A stretch of 64,000 nucleotides of DNA from Agaribacterium sp. ZY112 (GTDB lineage: Bacteria > Pseudomonadota > Gammaproteobacteria > Pseudomonadales > Cellvibrionaceae): contig NZ_CP166840.1 of the NCBI RefSeq assembly GCF_041346925.1, positions 1-64,000 of the forward strand. Direction: 5' to 3'. This document shows positions 42,829-53,313 of the stretch, piece by piece. How positions within the stretch are numbered: the first letter of the stretch is position 1; each line of letters begins with the position of its first letter. The notes under the pieces were generated by a model that was not told the DNA's origin, did not search any database, and saw only the letters and a list, made by a program, of their open reading frames with translations. Both the position numbers and the translations under genes were made by a program.

Positions 42829-43098
42829 AAAAAAGGTATTTATCTATAGAAGCTCGGCCCCAATAAAGCCCAACTCATGGTTTTATTATTTAAAGCATTA
42901 TGCACTTAGCTAAGCCACAAACCTAGAGCAAGCTCAAAAAACAGGCAAAGCGCTATAGACTTAATCAAGCAAACTCAGGTACTAAACACAAACACAACAA
43001 CAGTCACGAAGAACAAAACAACACAATCTTTGCTTTTCCCGCTAAGGCGAATCGGTTAGTCTAGCGACTTAAGAACTTCGTTTTAGGTACAGCCCTTC
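42829..43098. other. Intergenic region upstream of phoH
   Basis: 270 bases with no gene found. It must hold promoters for the divergent solute-binding gene and phoH. No clear -35/-10 pair. The TTG start of phoH is preceded by AGG 11 bases away. Confidence 0.4.
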
Positions 43099-44106
43099 TT
43101 GAACAGCTCAAACGCCGACGCCTCCTTCACCCTGGAGCCGAACGACAATCGCCGCATTGCCCTAGTTTGCGGGCAACTCAATAGCCATCTCAAACAAATT
43201 GAAAAGCGCCTAGAGGTTGAGATTCGCCATCGTGCGAATAACTTTCGCATATTAGGTGAGAGCAAAGCTAGGCAAGCAGCGCAGCAAATACTTACTTACT
43301 TATTTGAGTTATCTGAGACGGAGAATGATATCAGCCCCGATCAGGTCCATCTCGCCATACAGGAAGCAGCCATGGAAGCGGTGACAGAATCAGAAGTTGA
43401 TGCAGCAATACGTGAAGCCAGCGTCATTCACACCAAAAAAGCCTCTATCAAACCTCGCGGCGGCAAACAGACCGACTACGTTGCAGCTGTTCGTCGCAAC
43501 GATATCAACTTTGGTATTGGGCCTGCCGGTACAGGTAAAACTTACCTAGCGGTGGCATGTGCCGTAGAAGCGCTTATGCGCGATGATGTAGAACGTATTT
43601 TATTGGTTCGACCTGCCGTAGAAGCCGGTGAGAAGCTTGGTTTCCTACCTGGAGACTTAAGCCAAAAAGTCGATCCTTATTTACGCCCACTCTATGACGC
43701 ACTGTATGAGATGCTTGGTTTTGAAACAGTCGGCAAGCTGATTGAGCGCAGTGTTATTGAAATCGCACCTCTGGCTTATATGCGTGGTCGCACACTCAAC
43801 AACAGCTTTATTATTTTAGATGAAAGCCAAAATACCACCCGAGAGCAAATGAAAATGTTCTTAACGCGTATTGGTTTTGGCTCTACCGCGGTCATCACCG
43901 GTGACCCCTCACAGATTGACTTACCTCGCGGCCAAAAAAGCGGGCTTAACCATGCCATTGATGTGCTCGATGGTGTCGACGGCATTAGCTTTAGCTTTTT
44001 CACCTCCCGTGATGTAGTCCGCCACGCTATCGTCCAACGTATTGTTGAGGCCTATGACAGAGCCGATCAGCGCGAACACGCAGCCGACGCTCAAAAGCGC
44101 GACTAA
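43099..44106 (+). CDS. PhoH-like ATPase
   Basis: 335 residues from TTG 43099; a stop codon lies 15 bases upstream in frame and no ATG occurs in the N-terminal part, so TTG is the best start. It has Walker A (GPAGTGKTYLA), LVRPAVEAGEKLGFLPGD and the Walker B-like IILDESQN typical of the PhoH/YbeZ subgroup. It is linked to ribosome quality control and RNA metabolism with YbeY. Its stop overlaps the ybeY start (TAATG). Confidence 0.92.
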   Translation: MNSSNADASFTLEPNDNRRIALVCGQLNSHLKQIEKRLEVEIRHRANNFRILGESKARQAAQQILTYLFELSETENDISPDQVHLAIQEAAMEAVTESEVDAAIREASVIHTKKASIKPRGGKQTDYVAAVRRNDINFGIGPAGTGKTYLAVACAVEALMRDDVERILLVRPAVEAGEKLGFLPGDLSQKVDPYLRPLYDALYEMLGFETVGKLIERSVIEIAPLAYMRGRTLNNSFIILDESQNTTREQMKMFLTRIGFGSTAVITGDPSQIDLPRGQKSGLNHAIDVLDGVDGISFSFFTSRDVVRHAIVQRIVEAYDRADQREHAADAQKRD

Positions 44107-44555
44107 TGGCCAATATCGATGTGCAAATCGCTTGTGCAGCTGACGCTCTGCCAAGCGAGGATCAATTACAACACTGGTGTAAAACTGCACTTAAAGCAGC
44201 GGGTCGTGATGGTGCCTTGGCATTGCGAATCAGCGATGCCAAAGAAATCCAAACACTCAATCAGCAATATCGCAATAAAAACAACAGTACCAATGTGCTA
44301 TCGTTCCCGAGCGATTTACCTGCTGAACTCGGCTTAGACGAACTTGGCGATATTATTATGTGTGCCGAAGTCATCGCCCGTGAAGCAGTTGAACAAAATA
44401 AAAATGCAGATGACCACTGGGCCCACATGGTGATCCACGGTACCTTGCACTTGTGTGGTTACGACCATATAGATGATAAAGAAGCCGAAGAGATGGAAGC
44501 GCTAGAGACTCAAATACTCGCGACTCTTGGCATCAACAACCCCTACCTAGCTTAA
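44106..44555 (+). CDS. ybeY: Endoribonuclease YbeY
   Basis: 149 residues. The zinc motif HGTLHLCGYDH (H-x3-H-x5-H) and LGDIIMC region are characteristic of YbeY, a single-strand endoribonuclease of 16S rRNA 3' maturation and ribosome quality control. Start overlaps the phoH stop; the corC gene follows within a few bases. Confidence 0.96.
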   Translation: MANIDVQIACAADALPSEDQLQHWCKTALKAAGRDGALALRISDAKEIQTLNQQYRNKNNSTNVLSFPSDLPAELGLDELGDIIMCAEVIAREAVEQNKNADDHWAHMVIHGTLHLCGYDHIDDKEAEEMEALETQILATLGINNPYLA

Positions 44556-44568
44556 GATGGTAAGCATC

Positions 44569-45423
44569 ATGAACGACGAAGCTCCGAGTAGTCAGAGCGA
44601 GGAAAGTGAGAGTCGCACTTGGCTATCACGTTTATTTACTGGCAAAGGCCAAACCCCTCGCACTCGCCAAGAGCTGCTGCAAATGATCAAAAATGCAGCC
44701 GAAACAGAAGTACTCGATGACGAAGCCCTACACATCATTGAAGGCGCTATCGATGTTGCCAATCAACAAGTGCGCGAGATCATGGTTGCAAAAGCGCAAA
44801 TGGTCTGCATTCAAATAGATGAATCACCAAGCGAGTTTTTACCTAAAGTAATTGAAAGTGGCCACAGCCGCTTTCCTGTGCTTGGAGAAAATGGTGACGA
44901 CGTAAAAGGCATCTTGCTCGCCAAAGATTTATTACCCTTGGTATTAAAAGGAGCTGAGGGTTTCAACCTAGAAAAACATTTGCGCACGGCGAATGTGATC
45001 CCAGAAAGTAAGCGCCTAAATATATTATTAAAAGAATTCCGAGAAAACCGCTATCATATGGCCATGGTCATTGATGAGTATGGCGGTATTAGCGGCCTTG
45101 TCACCATTGAGGACATTCTCGAAGAAATAGTTGGCGAAATCGAAGACGAAACCGACGATGACAACGAAGATTTTATTCGGCCCGTTGCAGAAAACGACTA
45201 TATATTAAAAGCCCTTACCCCCATTGCCGATTTTAATCGCTACTTCAAACAGAAGTTTGATGAGAGTGAATTCGACACCATCGGCGGTTTAGTTATGCAA
45301 ACCTTTGGTCACGTACCTAAGCGCAATGAGATTGCTCACATTGCTGACTTTTCCTTCCGTGTACTTTATGCCGATGATAGGAAAATTCATTTGCTTCGTG
45401 TCAGTAAACTCAATACCGACTAA
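44569..45423 (+). CDS. corC: CorC/YbeX CBS-domain protein
   Basis: 284 residues from ATG 44569 (a start at 44557 adds MVSI). It has two CBS domains (VREIMVAKAQMVCIQ, HSRFPVLGENGDDVKGILLAKD, MAMVIDEYGGISGLVTIEDILEEIVGEIEDE) and the C-terminal CorC_HlyC domain (IGGLVMQTFGHVPKRNE). In E. coli ybeX lies in the same ybeZ-ybeY-ybeX-lnt cluster and has been tied to magnesium/cobalt homeostasis and ribosome function. It is soluble, unlike the CNNM protein at 30056. Confidence 0.93.
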   Translation: MNDEAPSSQSEESESRTWLSRLFTGKGQTPRTRQELLQMIKNAAETEVLDDEALHIIEGAIDVANQQVREIMVAKAQMVCIQIDESPSEFLPKVIESGHSRFPVLGENGDDVKGILLAKDLLPLVLKGAEGFNLEKHLRTANVIPESKRLNILLKEFRENRYHMAMVIDEYGGISGLVTIEDILEEIVGEIEDETDDDNEDFIRPVAENDYILKALTPIADFNRYFKQKFDESEFDTIGGLVMQTFGHVPKRNEIAHIADFSFRVLYADDRKIHLLRVSKLNTD

Positions 45424-45450
45424 TCCCTTAGCCGCAGCCACCTCCTGATT

Positions 45451-47043
45451 ATGTTTAACACAGCCCTGCAATTCGCCCTGCGACAAAAATCGTATGCCCT
45501 GTGTTTACTCTGCGGCTTATTGCTGCCCTTAAGTTTTGCACCGGCGTCTTGCTGGCCACTAGCCATTCTCAGCTTGGCCGGTTTTGCTTACTCAATACAG
45601 ATCAAACAGACAAATAAAGCAGGCTCGGCACTAACACACGCCTTTTTTTTCCACCTAGGCGGCTTTGCCGCTGGTGCGTCTTGGGTCTATGTCAGCATCC
45701 ATGATTTTGGCTTTACCGCCGCTTGGCTCGCTCTTGTCTTAACCAGCGTATTTGTACTATTTCTCGCGCTAGTTAGCTCACTACCCTGGCTTTTATGTAG
45801 GACAAACTTAAACAATAACACCAGCTTATTACTGCTATTTCCGAGCTTACTTATTGCATCGGAATGGCTGCGCTCGTGGTTGTTTACTGGTTTCCCTTGG
45901 CTCTATGTTGGCTACAGTCATATCGACAGCCCTTTATCGGGCTGGGCACCGGTACTTGGTGTCTTTGGCTTAAGCTTTATTAGCGCCTTAAGTGCCGCGC
46001 TGCTATTACTTGCACTTAAACACACAAGGGCACTTGCCAAAACAAGAGCTAAACTCACTGCCCAGCAAGCTAAACGACGGCTTGCAGAGCTGTGCTTATA
46101 CCTGTGCAGTGTGCTACTTCTATTTAGCAGCGGTGTGTATTTACAAAATATTGAATGGACACAAGCGAGCCAAGAAAAGCAGCTTGTCGCCTTATTACAG
46201 CCCAATGTTCCATTACCGATGAAATGGAACCCTTATCACCACCCCAAGCTCCTCTCCGACTTAGACAAACTGGCTTCACCGTGGTGGGAAGCAGACATAC
46301 AAATATGGCCAGAGGCTGCGATACCTGGCTTACGTAGCCACGCTGGCTCATTTATTGACGAAATAAACGAGCGTGCGACAAAGCATAAAACCAATGTCTT
46401 CACAGGCGCGCTCTGGGATGAGGACAACGGTGAGGTCTATAACAGCGTCATCGCGCTTGGCAGCGCTAAGGGCCATTACTTCAAACAAAAGCTCGTGCCT
46501 TTTGGTGAGTACGTGCCCTTTGAAGATCAACTGCGAGGTCTAATTGCCTTCTTTGATTTACCTAATTCTGTGATTCGTCGTGGGCCTTTTAAAAACAACG
46601 CCCTACAAGCAAGCACACGCAAAGAGCAAAGCTATAACATCGCACCTTTTATTTGCTATGAAGTGGTTTACCCCGATTTTGTCGCACGCAACGCACGCGA
46701 CAGCCAAGTCATGCTAACGATCAGTAATGACGCTTGGTTTGGTGATTCCATAGGCCCCTTACAGCACTTTGAAATGGCCCGCATGCGCGCCTTAGAAAAC
46801 CAAAAGTATATGCTACGCTCGACCAACACCGGCATAAGCGCCATTATTGGTGAACGCGGCCAAGTGCTAAAAACAACACGGCCCTTTATTAAATCGACAG
46901 TGATAGGTGTCACAGAGCTCAGGCAAGGGCTCACACCTATGGCTCGTTTTGGCTCCACACCTATTTTAGTTTTAAGCCTCATACTAATGGCTCTAGGACT
47001 GACCCACACTTATAAAATCAGGAAGGCCCATGTCTCTCATTAA
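45451..47043 (+). CDS. lnt: Apolipoprotein N-acyltransferase
   Basis: 530 residues. Six or more N-terminal membrane helices are followed by a nitrilase-like periplasmic domain with the E-K-C triad: E in WPEAAIPGL, K in KQKLVPFGEY, C in FICYEVVYPD. It transfers an acyl group to the N-terminal Cys of lipoproteins, the last step of maturation. Lies in the conserved order after corC, overlapping the next lipoprotein gene by 14 bases. Confidence 0.96.
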   Translation: MFNTALQFALRQKSYALCLLCGLLLPLSFAPASCWPLAILSLAGFAYSIQIKQTNKAGSALTHAFFFHLGGFAAGASWVYVSIHDFGFTAAWLALVLTSVFVLFLALVSSLPWLLCRTNLNNNTSLLLLFPSLLIASEWLRSWLFTGFPWLYVGYSHIDSPLSGWAPVLGVFGLSFISALSAALLLLALKHTRALAKTRAKLTAQQAKRRLAELCLYLCSVLLLFSSGVYLQNIEWTQASQEKQLVALLQPNVPLPMKWNPYHHPKLLSDLDKLASPWWEADIQIWPEAAIPGLRSHAGSFIDEINERATKHKTNVFTGALWDEDNGEVYNSVIALGSAKGHYFKQKLVPFGEYVPFEDQLRGLIAFFDLPNSVIRRGPFKNNALQASTRKEQSYNIAPFICYEVVYPDFVARNARDSQVMLTISNDAWFGDSIGPLQHFEMARMRALENQKYMLRSTNTGISAIIGERGQVLKTTRPFIKSTVIGVTELRQGLTPMARFGSTPILVLSLILMALGLTHTYKIRKAHVSH

Positions 47044-47881
47044 AAAGCTGCTGCTTGCAACAAGCTTAAGCCTTAGCTTGACGAGCTGCTCGGTAAAAAT
47101 GAGCTATCAATTTTTAGATGAAGCACTAGGCTGGCAGCTAGGTCGTTATGTTGACCTGGACCGCGACCAGAACAAACTAGCCAAGCAATTTATTGATGAC
47201 TTTCACCTCTGGCATCGACATACACAACTGCCCTTATACGCCGATTATTTAGACCAGTTAAAAGTGGGCCTAAACGATCAGGTGGTAACGGCCAAGTACC
47301 TGCACGACGAAAGCAATGTGATGCAAGATTTGCTTGATCAGAGCATGATGAAACTACTGCCTGAAATTACCGAAATCGCCAATAGCCTCAACGACAAACA
47401 GGTTGAAGAGGTGGTCGAGCGCCTCACTAAAGAGCGTAAAGAATATAAAGAGGACTATATCGACGCCTCGCGCTCAGAACTTAAAAAGCGCCGCCTACGA
47501 GATATGAAACGTTATTTTGATCCATTTTTTGGTCGCTTTACTAAAACCCAAAAGAAACTATTTGATGACTGGGAAGCTCAGTTAGAGCCCTATGAAGAGC
47601 TCATGCCGGTACAGCAATTAAACTGGCAAAAAGATTTTCTTCACGCCATGACGTTTCGCGGCCAGCCCGAAAAGCTTCAGGCTGAATTAAAGCAACTGAT
47701 GCTTTACCGAACCGACAATTGGGACAGCGAATTACAACGACGCTTAGACTATAACCAAGATATAACCTTTGAGATGCTAGCAAAGCTCTTTAACTCTCGA
47801 AACGAAAAACAAAAAGCCAGGCTTGCTAAAAAGTTTGATCAATACGCCGAAGACTTACGAGAACTAGCTAAGGACTCGTAA
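47030..47881 (+). CDS. DUF6279-family lipoprotein
   Basis: 283 residues with a signal sequence ending in a lipobox (LTSC at about 17-20) so the Cys is expected to be lipidated by the Lgt-Lsp-Lnt pathway. The remainder is mainly helical and charged (QFLDEALGWQLGRYVDLD, KERKEYKEDYID). It resembles DUF6279, a gammaproteobacterial lipoprotein family of unknown role. Its start overlaps lnt by 14 bases in another frame, implying coupled translation. Confidence 0.87.
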   Translation: MSLIKKLLLATSLSLSLTSCSVKMSYQFLDEALGWQLGRYVDLDRDQNKLAKQFIDDFHLWHRHTQLPLYADYLDQLKVGLNDQVVTAKYLHDESNVMQDLLDQSMMKLLPEITEIANSLNDKQVEEVVERLTKERKEYKEDYIDASRSELKKRRLRDMKRYFDPFFGRFTKTQKKLFDDWEAQLEPYEELMPVQQLNWQKDFLHAMTFRGQPEKLQAELKQLMLYRTDNWDSELQRRLDYNQDITFEMLAKLFNSRNEKQKARLAKKFDQYAEDLRELAKDS

Positions 47882-47907
47882 ACAAGCCCCCCGCTAAAAA
47901 CATAGCG

Positions 47908-48822
47908 CTAACCTAGAGCGACCCAAGCCTCTAGGTCAGCGCGATGCCAGCGCTGTACCGCAGCTAGGCCATCGGCAACAACATCCCAATAAACTTCAAT
48001 CACATCTGTCGCCACATTAAATAATTGATGGGCCTCATCTCGCCCGCCTTTAGCAGAAAAAACCGTTGCTTCAACTGCGGCTAAAAACTGCAATAACTGG
48101 CTTTCATTTTTCTTAATCAGAACCAAAGAAGGAAACACCGCCGCAAGCTTGACTCGCAAAGTCTCCGACTGGCTGGCAAGCTGGGCTGCGTGCTCTTTTA
48201 AAGAGTTCACCCAAAAGCGCAACTTTCTTTCATCTAAGCCCTCAGTGCTCATGACCGCAGCAGCGTATGCAGCTGTACCACGTATACGCGCCACTTGCTC
48301 AATGGTTTGCGGCAGGGTTTTACACACAAATTTAATGATATCGCCTTGCTGGGCATAACGCTCAGGACTAAAGGCGCCAGTGCCTAACTTCACCTGACTG
48401 ATGTCAACCAGCGGGCTTTCCAATTCCCTAGCCAAGCTAGCAATCATAACCAACAGCTGCTCGATAAAATGACTGTGCAGTTCAAAGTTGTCATTTAGAT
48501 CATCACCCTCCCAGTTAGAGCGAATCGTTGCCCAAGCCAAACTTAAGTTCTCTTTATCACGAGCACTCAACAGTTGATTGGCTTTAGCAAAGGCCTCGAG
48601 CGTCGCTAAGCGACGCTCTAATTGGCGCTGAAGGGTCAAGAACTCACGCTTAAACTCCGTATTGCCTGCCAGCATGCCCATCGAAATCCCTCGATGGCGC
48701 TGAACAGCTTTAAGCAGCTGATTAAGCTGCGCAACCAAAATCAAGGCATCTTCCCTGACCAAGAATAATTCGCTAAAACGCATGTAATCCGAGATAGGTA
48801 ACTCTGCTTTATGTTGTTCCAC
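47908..48822 (-). CDS. Protein with nitrate/nitrite-sensing (NIT)-like region
   Basis: 304 residues from GTG 48822; the start is uncertain (ATG 48783 and TTG 48933 are alternatives, neither with a good ribosome site). The VQRHRGISMGMLAGN and QRQLERRLATLEAF stretch resembles the NIT sensor-domain pattern (QRERG), duplicated further on as VARIRGTAAYAAAVMS, in an all-helical protein. It lacks an attached kinase, cyclase or receptor domain. No operon partner. Function unknown. Confidence 0.75.
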   Translation of the reverse strand: MEQHKAELPISDYMRFSELFLVREDALILVAQLNQLLKAVQRHRGISMGMLAGNTEFKREFLTLQRQLERRLATLEAFAKANQLLSARDKENLSLAWATIRSNWEGDDLNDNFELHSHFIEQLLVMIASLARELESPLVDISQVKLGTGAFSPERYAQQGDIIKFVCKTLPQTIEQVARIRGTAAYAAAVMSTEGLDERKLRFWVNSLKEHAAQLASQSETLRVKLAAVFPSLVLIKKNESQLLQFLAAVEATVFSAKGGRDEAHQLFNVATDVIEVYWDVVADGLAAVQRWHRADLEAWVALG

Positions 48823-49078
48823 TGCTGTCGTCTTTACCTTTACTTGGGTTAAATAGGGGCATGTGTCACTGAGTCTCCCCGCAGAAGCGAAGAATACAGC
48901 AAAGTTAATGCCGCCAAGCTTAAATTGCCCCAAATTATAGCGAGATTACGAAAACAGAATAAAGTTCAGGCAGAACTTAAATTAAAATAAACCCCGCAGC
49001 GCCCCAGATCAGTGCAGACAAAACAAAAATGACCTGTAACTTAAGCTTTAAGCGCTATCATGGCTGCGCCAGTGTCTC

Positions 49079-49084
49079 TATAAT
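49079..49084 (+). promoter_or_regulatory. leuS -10 element
   Basis: TATAAT lies 41 bases before the leuS ATG. The region 17 bases upstream (TATCAT) is a poor -35. Confidence 0.35.
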
Positions 49085-49124
49085 GACGGGCTTTTGAAAA
49101 GCCTCTGGATCCCCTCTCTACACA

Positions 49125-51719
49125 ATGAAAGAACAATACCAGCCGAGTGATATCGAACCTGCCGTACAAAAGTTTTGGCAGCAGGAAAAAAGTTTTGAAG
49201 TCAGCGAAGACCCAAGCAAAGACAAATTCTATTGTTTGGCTATGTTCCCTTATCCAAGCGGGCGCTTGCATATGGGGCATGTGCGCAACTACACAATCAC
49301 TGATGTCATCTCCCGCTTCCAGCGTATGCAGGGCAAAAACGTACTGCACCCTATGGGTTGGGACGCCTTTGGCTTACCGGCTGAAAATGCCGCAATTAAG
49401 AACAATACCGCACCAGCGGCATGGACTTACAGCAACACCGATTACATGCGTAAGCAGTTGCAAGAACTCGGTTTTGGCTTTGACTGGACCCGTGAAGTCA
49501 CCACATGTAAAAGCGATTATTATCGCTGGGAGCAGTGGTTCTTCACCCGCCTATACGAAAAAGGCTTGGCCTATAAAAAAGTAAGCTCGGTGAACTGGTG
49601 CCCTCACGATCAAACCGTGCTTGCCAATGAGCAAGTCATCGACGGCTGCTGCTGGCGTTGTGATACCACTGTTGAACGCAAAGAAATACCGCAGTGGTTT
49701 ATCAAAATCACCGACTACGCAGAGGAACTACTGAGCGACTTGGACAAGCTGCCACACTGGCCAGAGCAAGTTGTCACCATGCAGCGCAACTGGATTGGTA
49801 AAAGCAAAGGCGTCGAGATGCAATTCGACCTCGCTGAAGCCGTTGCTGAACACAACAGTTTTGAAGTCTACACCACCCGCCCTGATACCTTGATGGGTGT
49901 GACCTATGTCAGCATTGCGGCCGAACACCCAATTGCGACTGAGCTTGCTAAAGATAATGCCGAGCTACAAGCCTTTATCGACGACTGCAAAGCGCAAAGT
50001 GTCGCTGAAGCCGACATGGCCAGCATGGAGAAAAAAGGCATGGCCACGGGCCTAAAAGCCTTGCACCCAATTACTCGCGAAGAAGTCGATGTATGGGTAG
50101 GCAACTACGTGCTCATGGATTATGGCTCTGGTGCGGTCATGGCCGTACCCGCTCACGATCAGCGCGACTGGGAGTTTGCCAAGAAGTACGACCTTGCTAT
50201 CAACCAAGTTATTGCGCCTAGCAATGGTGAAGAGATCGATTTAGAGAAAGAAGCCTTTGTTGAAAAAGGTATCTTGGTCAACAGCGGTGAGTACGACGGC
50301 CTTAATTTTGATGCGGCCTTCGAAGCCATTAGCTCAACACTTAAAGCAGCAGAGCTTGGCCGAGTCAAAACCAATTATCGTTTACGCGACTGGGGCGTAA
50401 GCCGTCAGCGCTACTGGGGCACTCCTATCCCTATCTTCAACCTAGCAGACGGCGGCGAGATTCCGGTGCCCGCCGACAGGCTACCGGTATTATTACCTGA
50501 AGATGTACAAATGGATGGTGTTCAGTCCCCTATTAAAGCGGACCCTGAATGGCGTAAAACAGAGCACAATGGTGAAGCTGTCGAGCGCGAAACAGATACC
50601 TTTGACACCTTTATGGAAAGCTCTTGGTATTACGCACGCTACACCAGTGCCAACGCCGACAAGATGCTAGACCCAGATGCAGCTAACTACTGGCTACCTG
50701 TCGACCAATATGTAGGTGGCATTGAGCATGCGATTTTACATTTACTTTATGCACGCTTCTTCCACAAGCTTATGCGCGATGAGGGCTTAGTGAAGTGTGA
50801 TGAGCCATTCGAACGCCTACTTTGCCAAGGCATGGTTCTAGCCGACGCCTTCTACCGCAAAACCGAAAGCGGCGCCAAAGATTGGGTTGCACTTAGTGAC
50901 GTCGATATAGAACGCAATGATAAAGGTGCTTTTGTCAGCGCCAAACACAAGCAAACAGGTGAAGTACTGGAATATGCCGGTGTCACCAAAATGTCTAAGT
51001 CCAAGCTCAACACGGTTGACCCTGAAGATTTAGTCAGCCAATACGGTGCCGACACCGTGCGCTTATTCTCAATGTTTGCAGCACCACCGGAGCAAAGCTT
51101 AGAGTGGAGCGACAGCGGCGTTGAAGGCGCTTTCCGCTTCCTGAAAAAACTCTGGCGCACAGTCGCGGCTCATATAGAAGCTGGCTCAGCGGGTGAACTC
51201 GATGCCTCAAGCTTAAACGATAAGCAAAAAGACTTGCGCCGTAAGACCCACGAAACCATTAAAAAGGTCAGTGATGACTTTGGCCGCCGTCAGACTTTTA
51301 ATACTGCAATCGCCGCTGTTATGGAATTGCTTAATGAAGTTAGCCGCCACGCCGATCGTGCCAACCCGCAAGGCTTGGCCGTTGAACGCGAAGCGCTTAA
51401 CAGCATGACCTTAATGCTTGCGCCCATTGTGCCGCATATTGCACATGAACTTTGGCAAGCCCTTGGTCACACAACACCGGTTATTGATGCAGTATGGCCC
51501 CAAGCCGACGATAACGCGATGAAGCGCAGCTCGATTACCTTGATTGTTCAGGTCAACGGTAAGTTACGAGCTAAAATTGAAGCTCCTGCCGATGCCGATA
51601 AAGAGGCCTTAGAGCACTTAGCGCTTGCCGATGGCAACGTACAAAAGTTTATCGACGGCAAAATGATTCGCAAAGTCATTGTCGTACCAGGCAAACTGGT
51701 CAACGTGGTGGCCAACTAA
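49125..51719 (+). CDS. leuS: Leucyl-tRNA synthetase
   Basis: 864 residues, full length. Class I signatures are [16 protein letters not shown] (HIGH-type HMGH) and KMSKSKLN (KMSKS), with the CP1 editing domain in between ([14 protein letters not shown]). It charges tRNA-Leu and proofreads. It overlaps lptE by one base at TAATG, as in the leuS-lptE-holA cluster of gammaproteobacteria. Confidence 0.97.
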   Translation: MKEQYQPSDIEPAVQKFWQQEKSFEVSEDPSKDKFYCLAMFPYPSGRLHMGHVRNYTITDVISRFQRMQGKNVLHPMGWDAFGLPAENAAIKNNTAPAAWTYSNTDYMRKQLQELGFGFDWTREVTTCKSDYYRWEQWFFTRLYEKGLAYKKVSSVNWCPHDQTVLANEQVIDGCCWRCDTTVERKEIPQWFIKITDYAEELLSDLDKLPHWPEQVVTMQRNWIGKSKGVEMQFDLAEAVAEHNSFEVYTTRPDTLMGVTYVSIAAEHPIATELAKDNAELQAFIDDCKAQSVAEADMASMEKKGMATGLKALHPITREEVDVWVGNYVLMDYGSGAVMAVPAHDQRDWEFAKKYDLAINQVIAPSNGEEIDLEKEAFVEKGILVNSGEYDGLNFDAAFEAISSTLKAAELGRVKTNYRLRDWGVSRQRYWGTPIPIFNLADGGEIPVPADRLPVLLPEDVQMDGVQSPIKADPEWRKTEHNGEAVERETDTFDTFMESSWYYARYTSANADKMLDPDAANYWLPVDQYVGGIEHAILHLLYARFFHKLMRDEGLVKCDEPFERLLCQGMVLADAFYRKTESGAKDWVALSDVDIERNDKGAFVSAKHKQTGEVLEYAGVTKMSKSKLNTVDPEDLVSQYGADTVRLFSMFAAPPEQSLEWSDSGVEGAFRFLKKLWRTVAAHIEAGSAGELDASSLNDKQKDLRRKTHETIKKVSDDFGRRQTFNTAIAAVMELLNEVSRHADRANPQGLAVEREALNSMTLMLAPIVPHIAHELWQALGHTTPVIDAVWPQADDNAMKRSSITLIVQVNGKLRAKIEAPADADKEALEHLALADGNVQKFIDGKMIRKVIVVPGKLVNVVAN

Positions 51720-52216
51720 TGCGAGTATTGGCGGCGCTTGTTTTAAGTCTATGTCTTGCCAGCTGCGGCTGGCAATTACGTGGAAGCACCTCAAGTGACG
51801 GTGGCCTATTTAGTGGCGCCAAGCTACCGCCGATCGACGCCCTGCATTTAAGCAGCCAAAATCGTAACGATCATTTCTATCGCAGCTTTTTAAACACTCT
51901 AACTCGCCGTGGCATCAATCACGATGTGCACGCCGACTTACTGATTCAAATTGGGCCAGAAAAACTCGAACGCAAGCCGCTTAGTTATAGTAGTAACGGC
52001 TCTGCGGCACAGTATTTAATGACCTTGAGCGTTCAGTACCAAGCCAGTAAAAATGGCGAGATTCTGGTCGCTCAGCGCAGTGTTACCGCGCGTAGAAATT
52101 ATGATTTCAATCCAGATGAAATCACCGCTAAAGACCGTGAACAAGAAGAATTACTAAGTGAAATGCGCTCTCAGCTAGTAGAGCAAATTCTCGCAAGTGT
52201 TCAACGAGAACTTTAA
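51719..52216 (+). CDS. lptE: LPS-assembly lipoprotein LptE
   Basis: 165 residues. A signal sequence ends in LASCGW, giving a lipidated Cys, and the mature part has the GWQLRG signature and the alternating-strand fold of LptE. It plugs the LptD beta-barrel in the outer membrane for lipopolysaccharide insertion. Tightly coupled between leuS and holA (overlapping starts). Confidence 0.93.
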   Translation: MRVLAALVLSLCLASCGWQLRGSTSSDGGLFSGAKLPPIDALHLSSQNRNDHFYRSFLNTLTRRGINHDVHADLLIQIGPEKLERKPLSYSSNGSAAQYLMTLSVQYQASKNGEILVAQRSVTARRNYDFNPDEITAKDREQEELLSEMRSQLVEQILASVQREL

Positions 52217-53265
52217 TGGCACGGCTTAAACCTGAGCAGCTAGCCAATAACCTAAAGCGACAACTGCAAACTGTTTACGTTGTTTGTGGGGACGAAACCT
52301 TGCTTGTGCACGAGGCCTGCTCAGCTATTCGTAAAGCGGCAAGACAACAAGGTTATAGCCAACACGAAATACATCACGCCGAAGGCAGCTTTAAGTGGGA
52401 TAACCTACTGATGAGTGCCAACGAGCTTTCTTTATTTGCCGAAAAAAAGATTATTGAAGTTCGCATAAGCAACGGCAAACCCGGTGATGCTGGAGGCAAA
52501 GCTTTACGAGCCTATTGCGATAATATCCCTGACGACACCTTATTGCTGGTTGTGCTTCCTAAAATTGATAAACGCAGCGAAAACACCGCCTGGTTTAAAG
52601 CACTCGCCAATGCCGGTGATGCTATTACTATCTGGCCTATAGGTATGCAACAACTGCCCCGCTGGATAGAGCAGCGCCTTCACAGTGTTGGGCTCAGTGC
52701 AGAACCCGAAGCACTGACCCTGCTTTGTGCAAAGGTCGAAGGCAACCTGCTTGCTGCTGTGCAAGAAATAGAAAAGCTCAAACTACTCAGTGAAAACCCA
52801 CTGATCGATACTGAAACCATGGCCGAAGCGGTCATGGACAGTGCTCGTTACAGTATTTTTGATTTGGTTGATAAAGCCTTAGCAGGCGATGCGCAAGGCA
52901 CAACCTCCTGCCTGCTGGGTTTAAAAGGTGAAGGTAACGCACCGCCTATGGTTTTATGGGCTCTTGCAAATCAATTGCGCACGCTAGCCCAGCTGGAAGA
53001 GATTTGTGACAACGGCCGAAGTTTTGATGCAGCCTGCAAACAACTGCGTATTTGGTCTAACAAACAAGCCCTCACCCGCGCTGCCAGCCAACGCCTGCAG
53101 CTCAATCAATTACATTGGTTATTAAGAAAATGCAGCCATTGCGATAAGTTGATTAAAGGTTCTGCTCGCGGAGAAGTATGGAGCGCCCTACTTGATATTG
53201 CTCTTGGCCTATGTGGTGTTGACGCTCTAAATAAACGCTCACAAAAATTATTGCTGAGTGACTGA
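52216..53265 (+). CDS. holA: DNA polymerase III delta subunit
   Basis: 349 residues with the N-terminal YVVCGDETLLVHEACSAIRKAARQQG region typical of HolA, LLVVLPKIDKRSENTAWFKAL and EGNLLAAVQEIEKLKLL. HolA is the clamp-loader wrench that opens the beta clamp. Position after lptE is the conserved order. Confidence 0.95.
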   Translation: MARLKPEQLANNLKRQLQTVYVVCGDETLLVHEACSAIRKAARQQGYSQHEIHHAEGSFKWDNLLMSANELSLFAEKKIIEVRISNGKPGDAGGKALRAYCDNIPDDTLLLVVLPKIDKRSENTAWFKALANAGDAITIWPIGMQQLPRWIEQRLHSVGLSAEPEALTLLCAKVEGNLLAAVQEIEKLKLLSENPLIDTETMAEAVMDSARYSIFDLVDKALAGDAQGTTSCLLGLKGEGNAPPMVLWALANQLRTLAQLEEICDNGRSFDAACKQLRIWSNKQALTRAASQRLQLNQLHWLLRKCSHCDKLIKGSARGEVWSALLDIALGLCGVDALNKRSQKLLLSD

Positions 53266-53313
53266 GACTTAAGTGACAAACAATTAAGTCATTCAGCGTT
53301 AAGTGGTAGCACG

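Noticed and set aside
53269..53300. Inverted repeat GACTTAA / TTAAGTC between holA and the GGDEF/EAL gene as terminator
   Set aside because: The stem is AT-rich and no T-run follows, so I do not call it a terminator.
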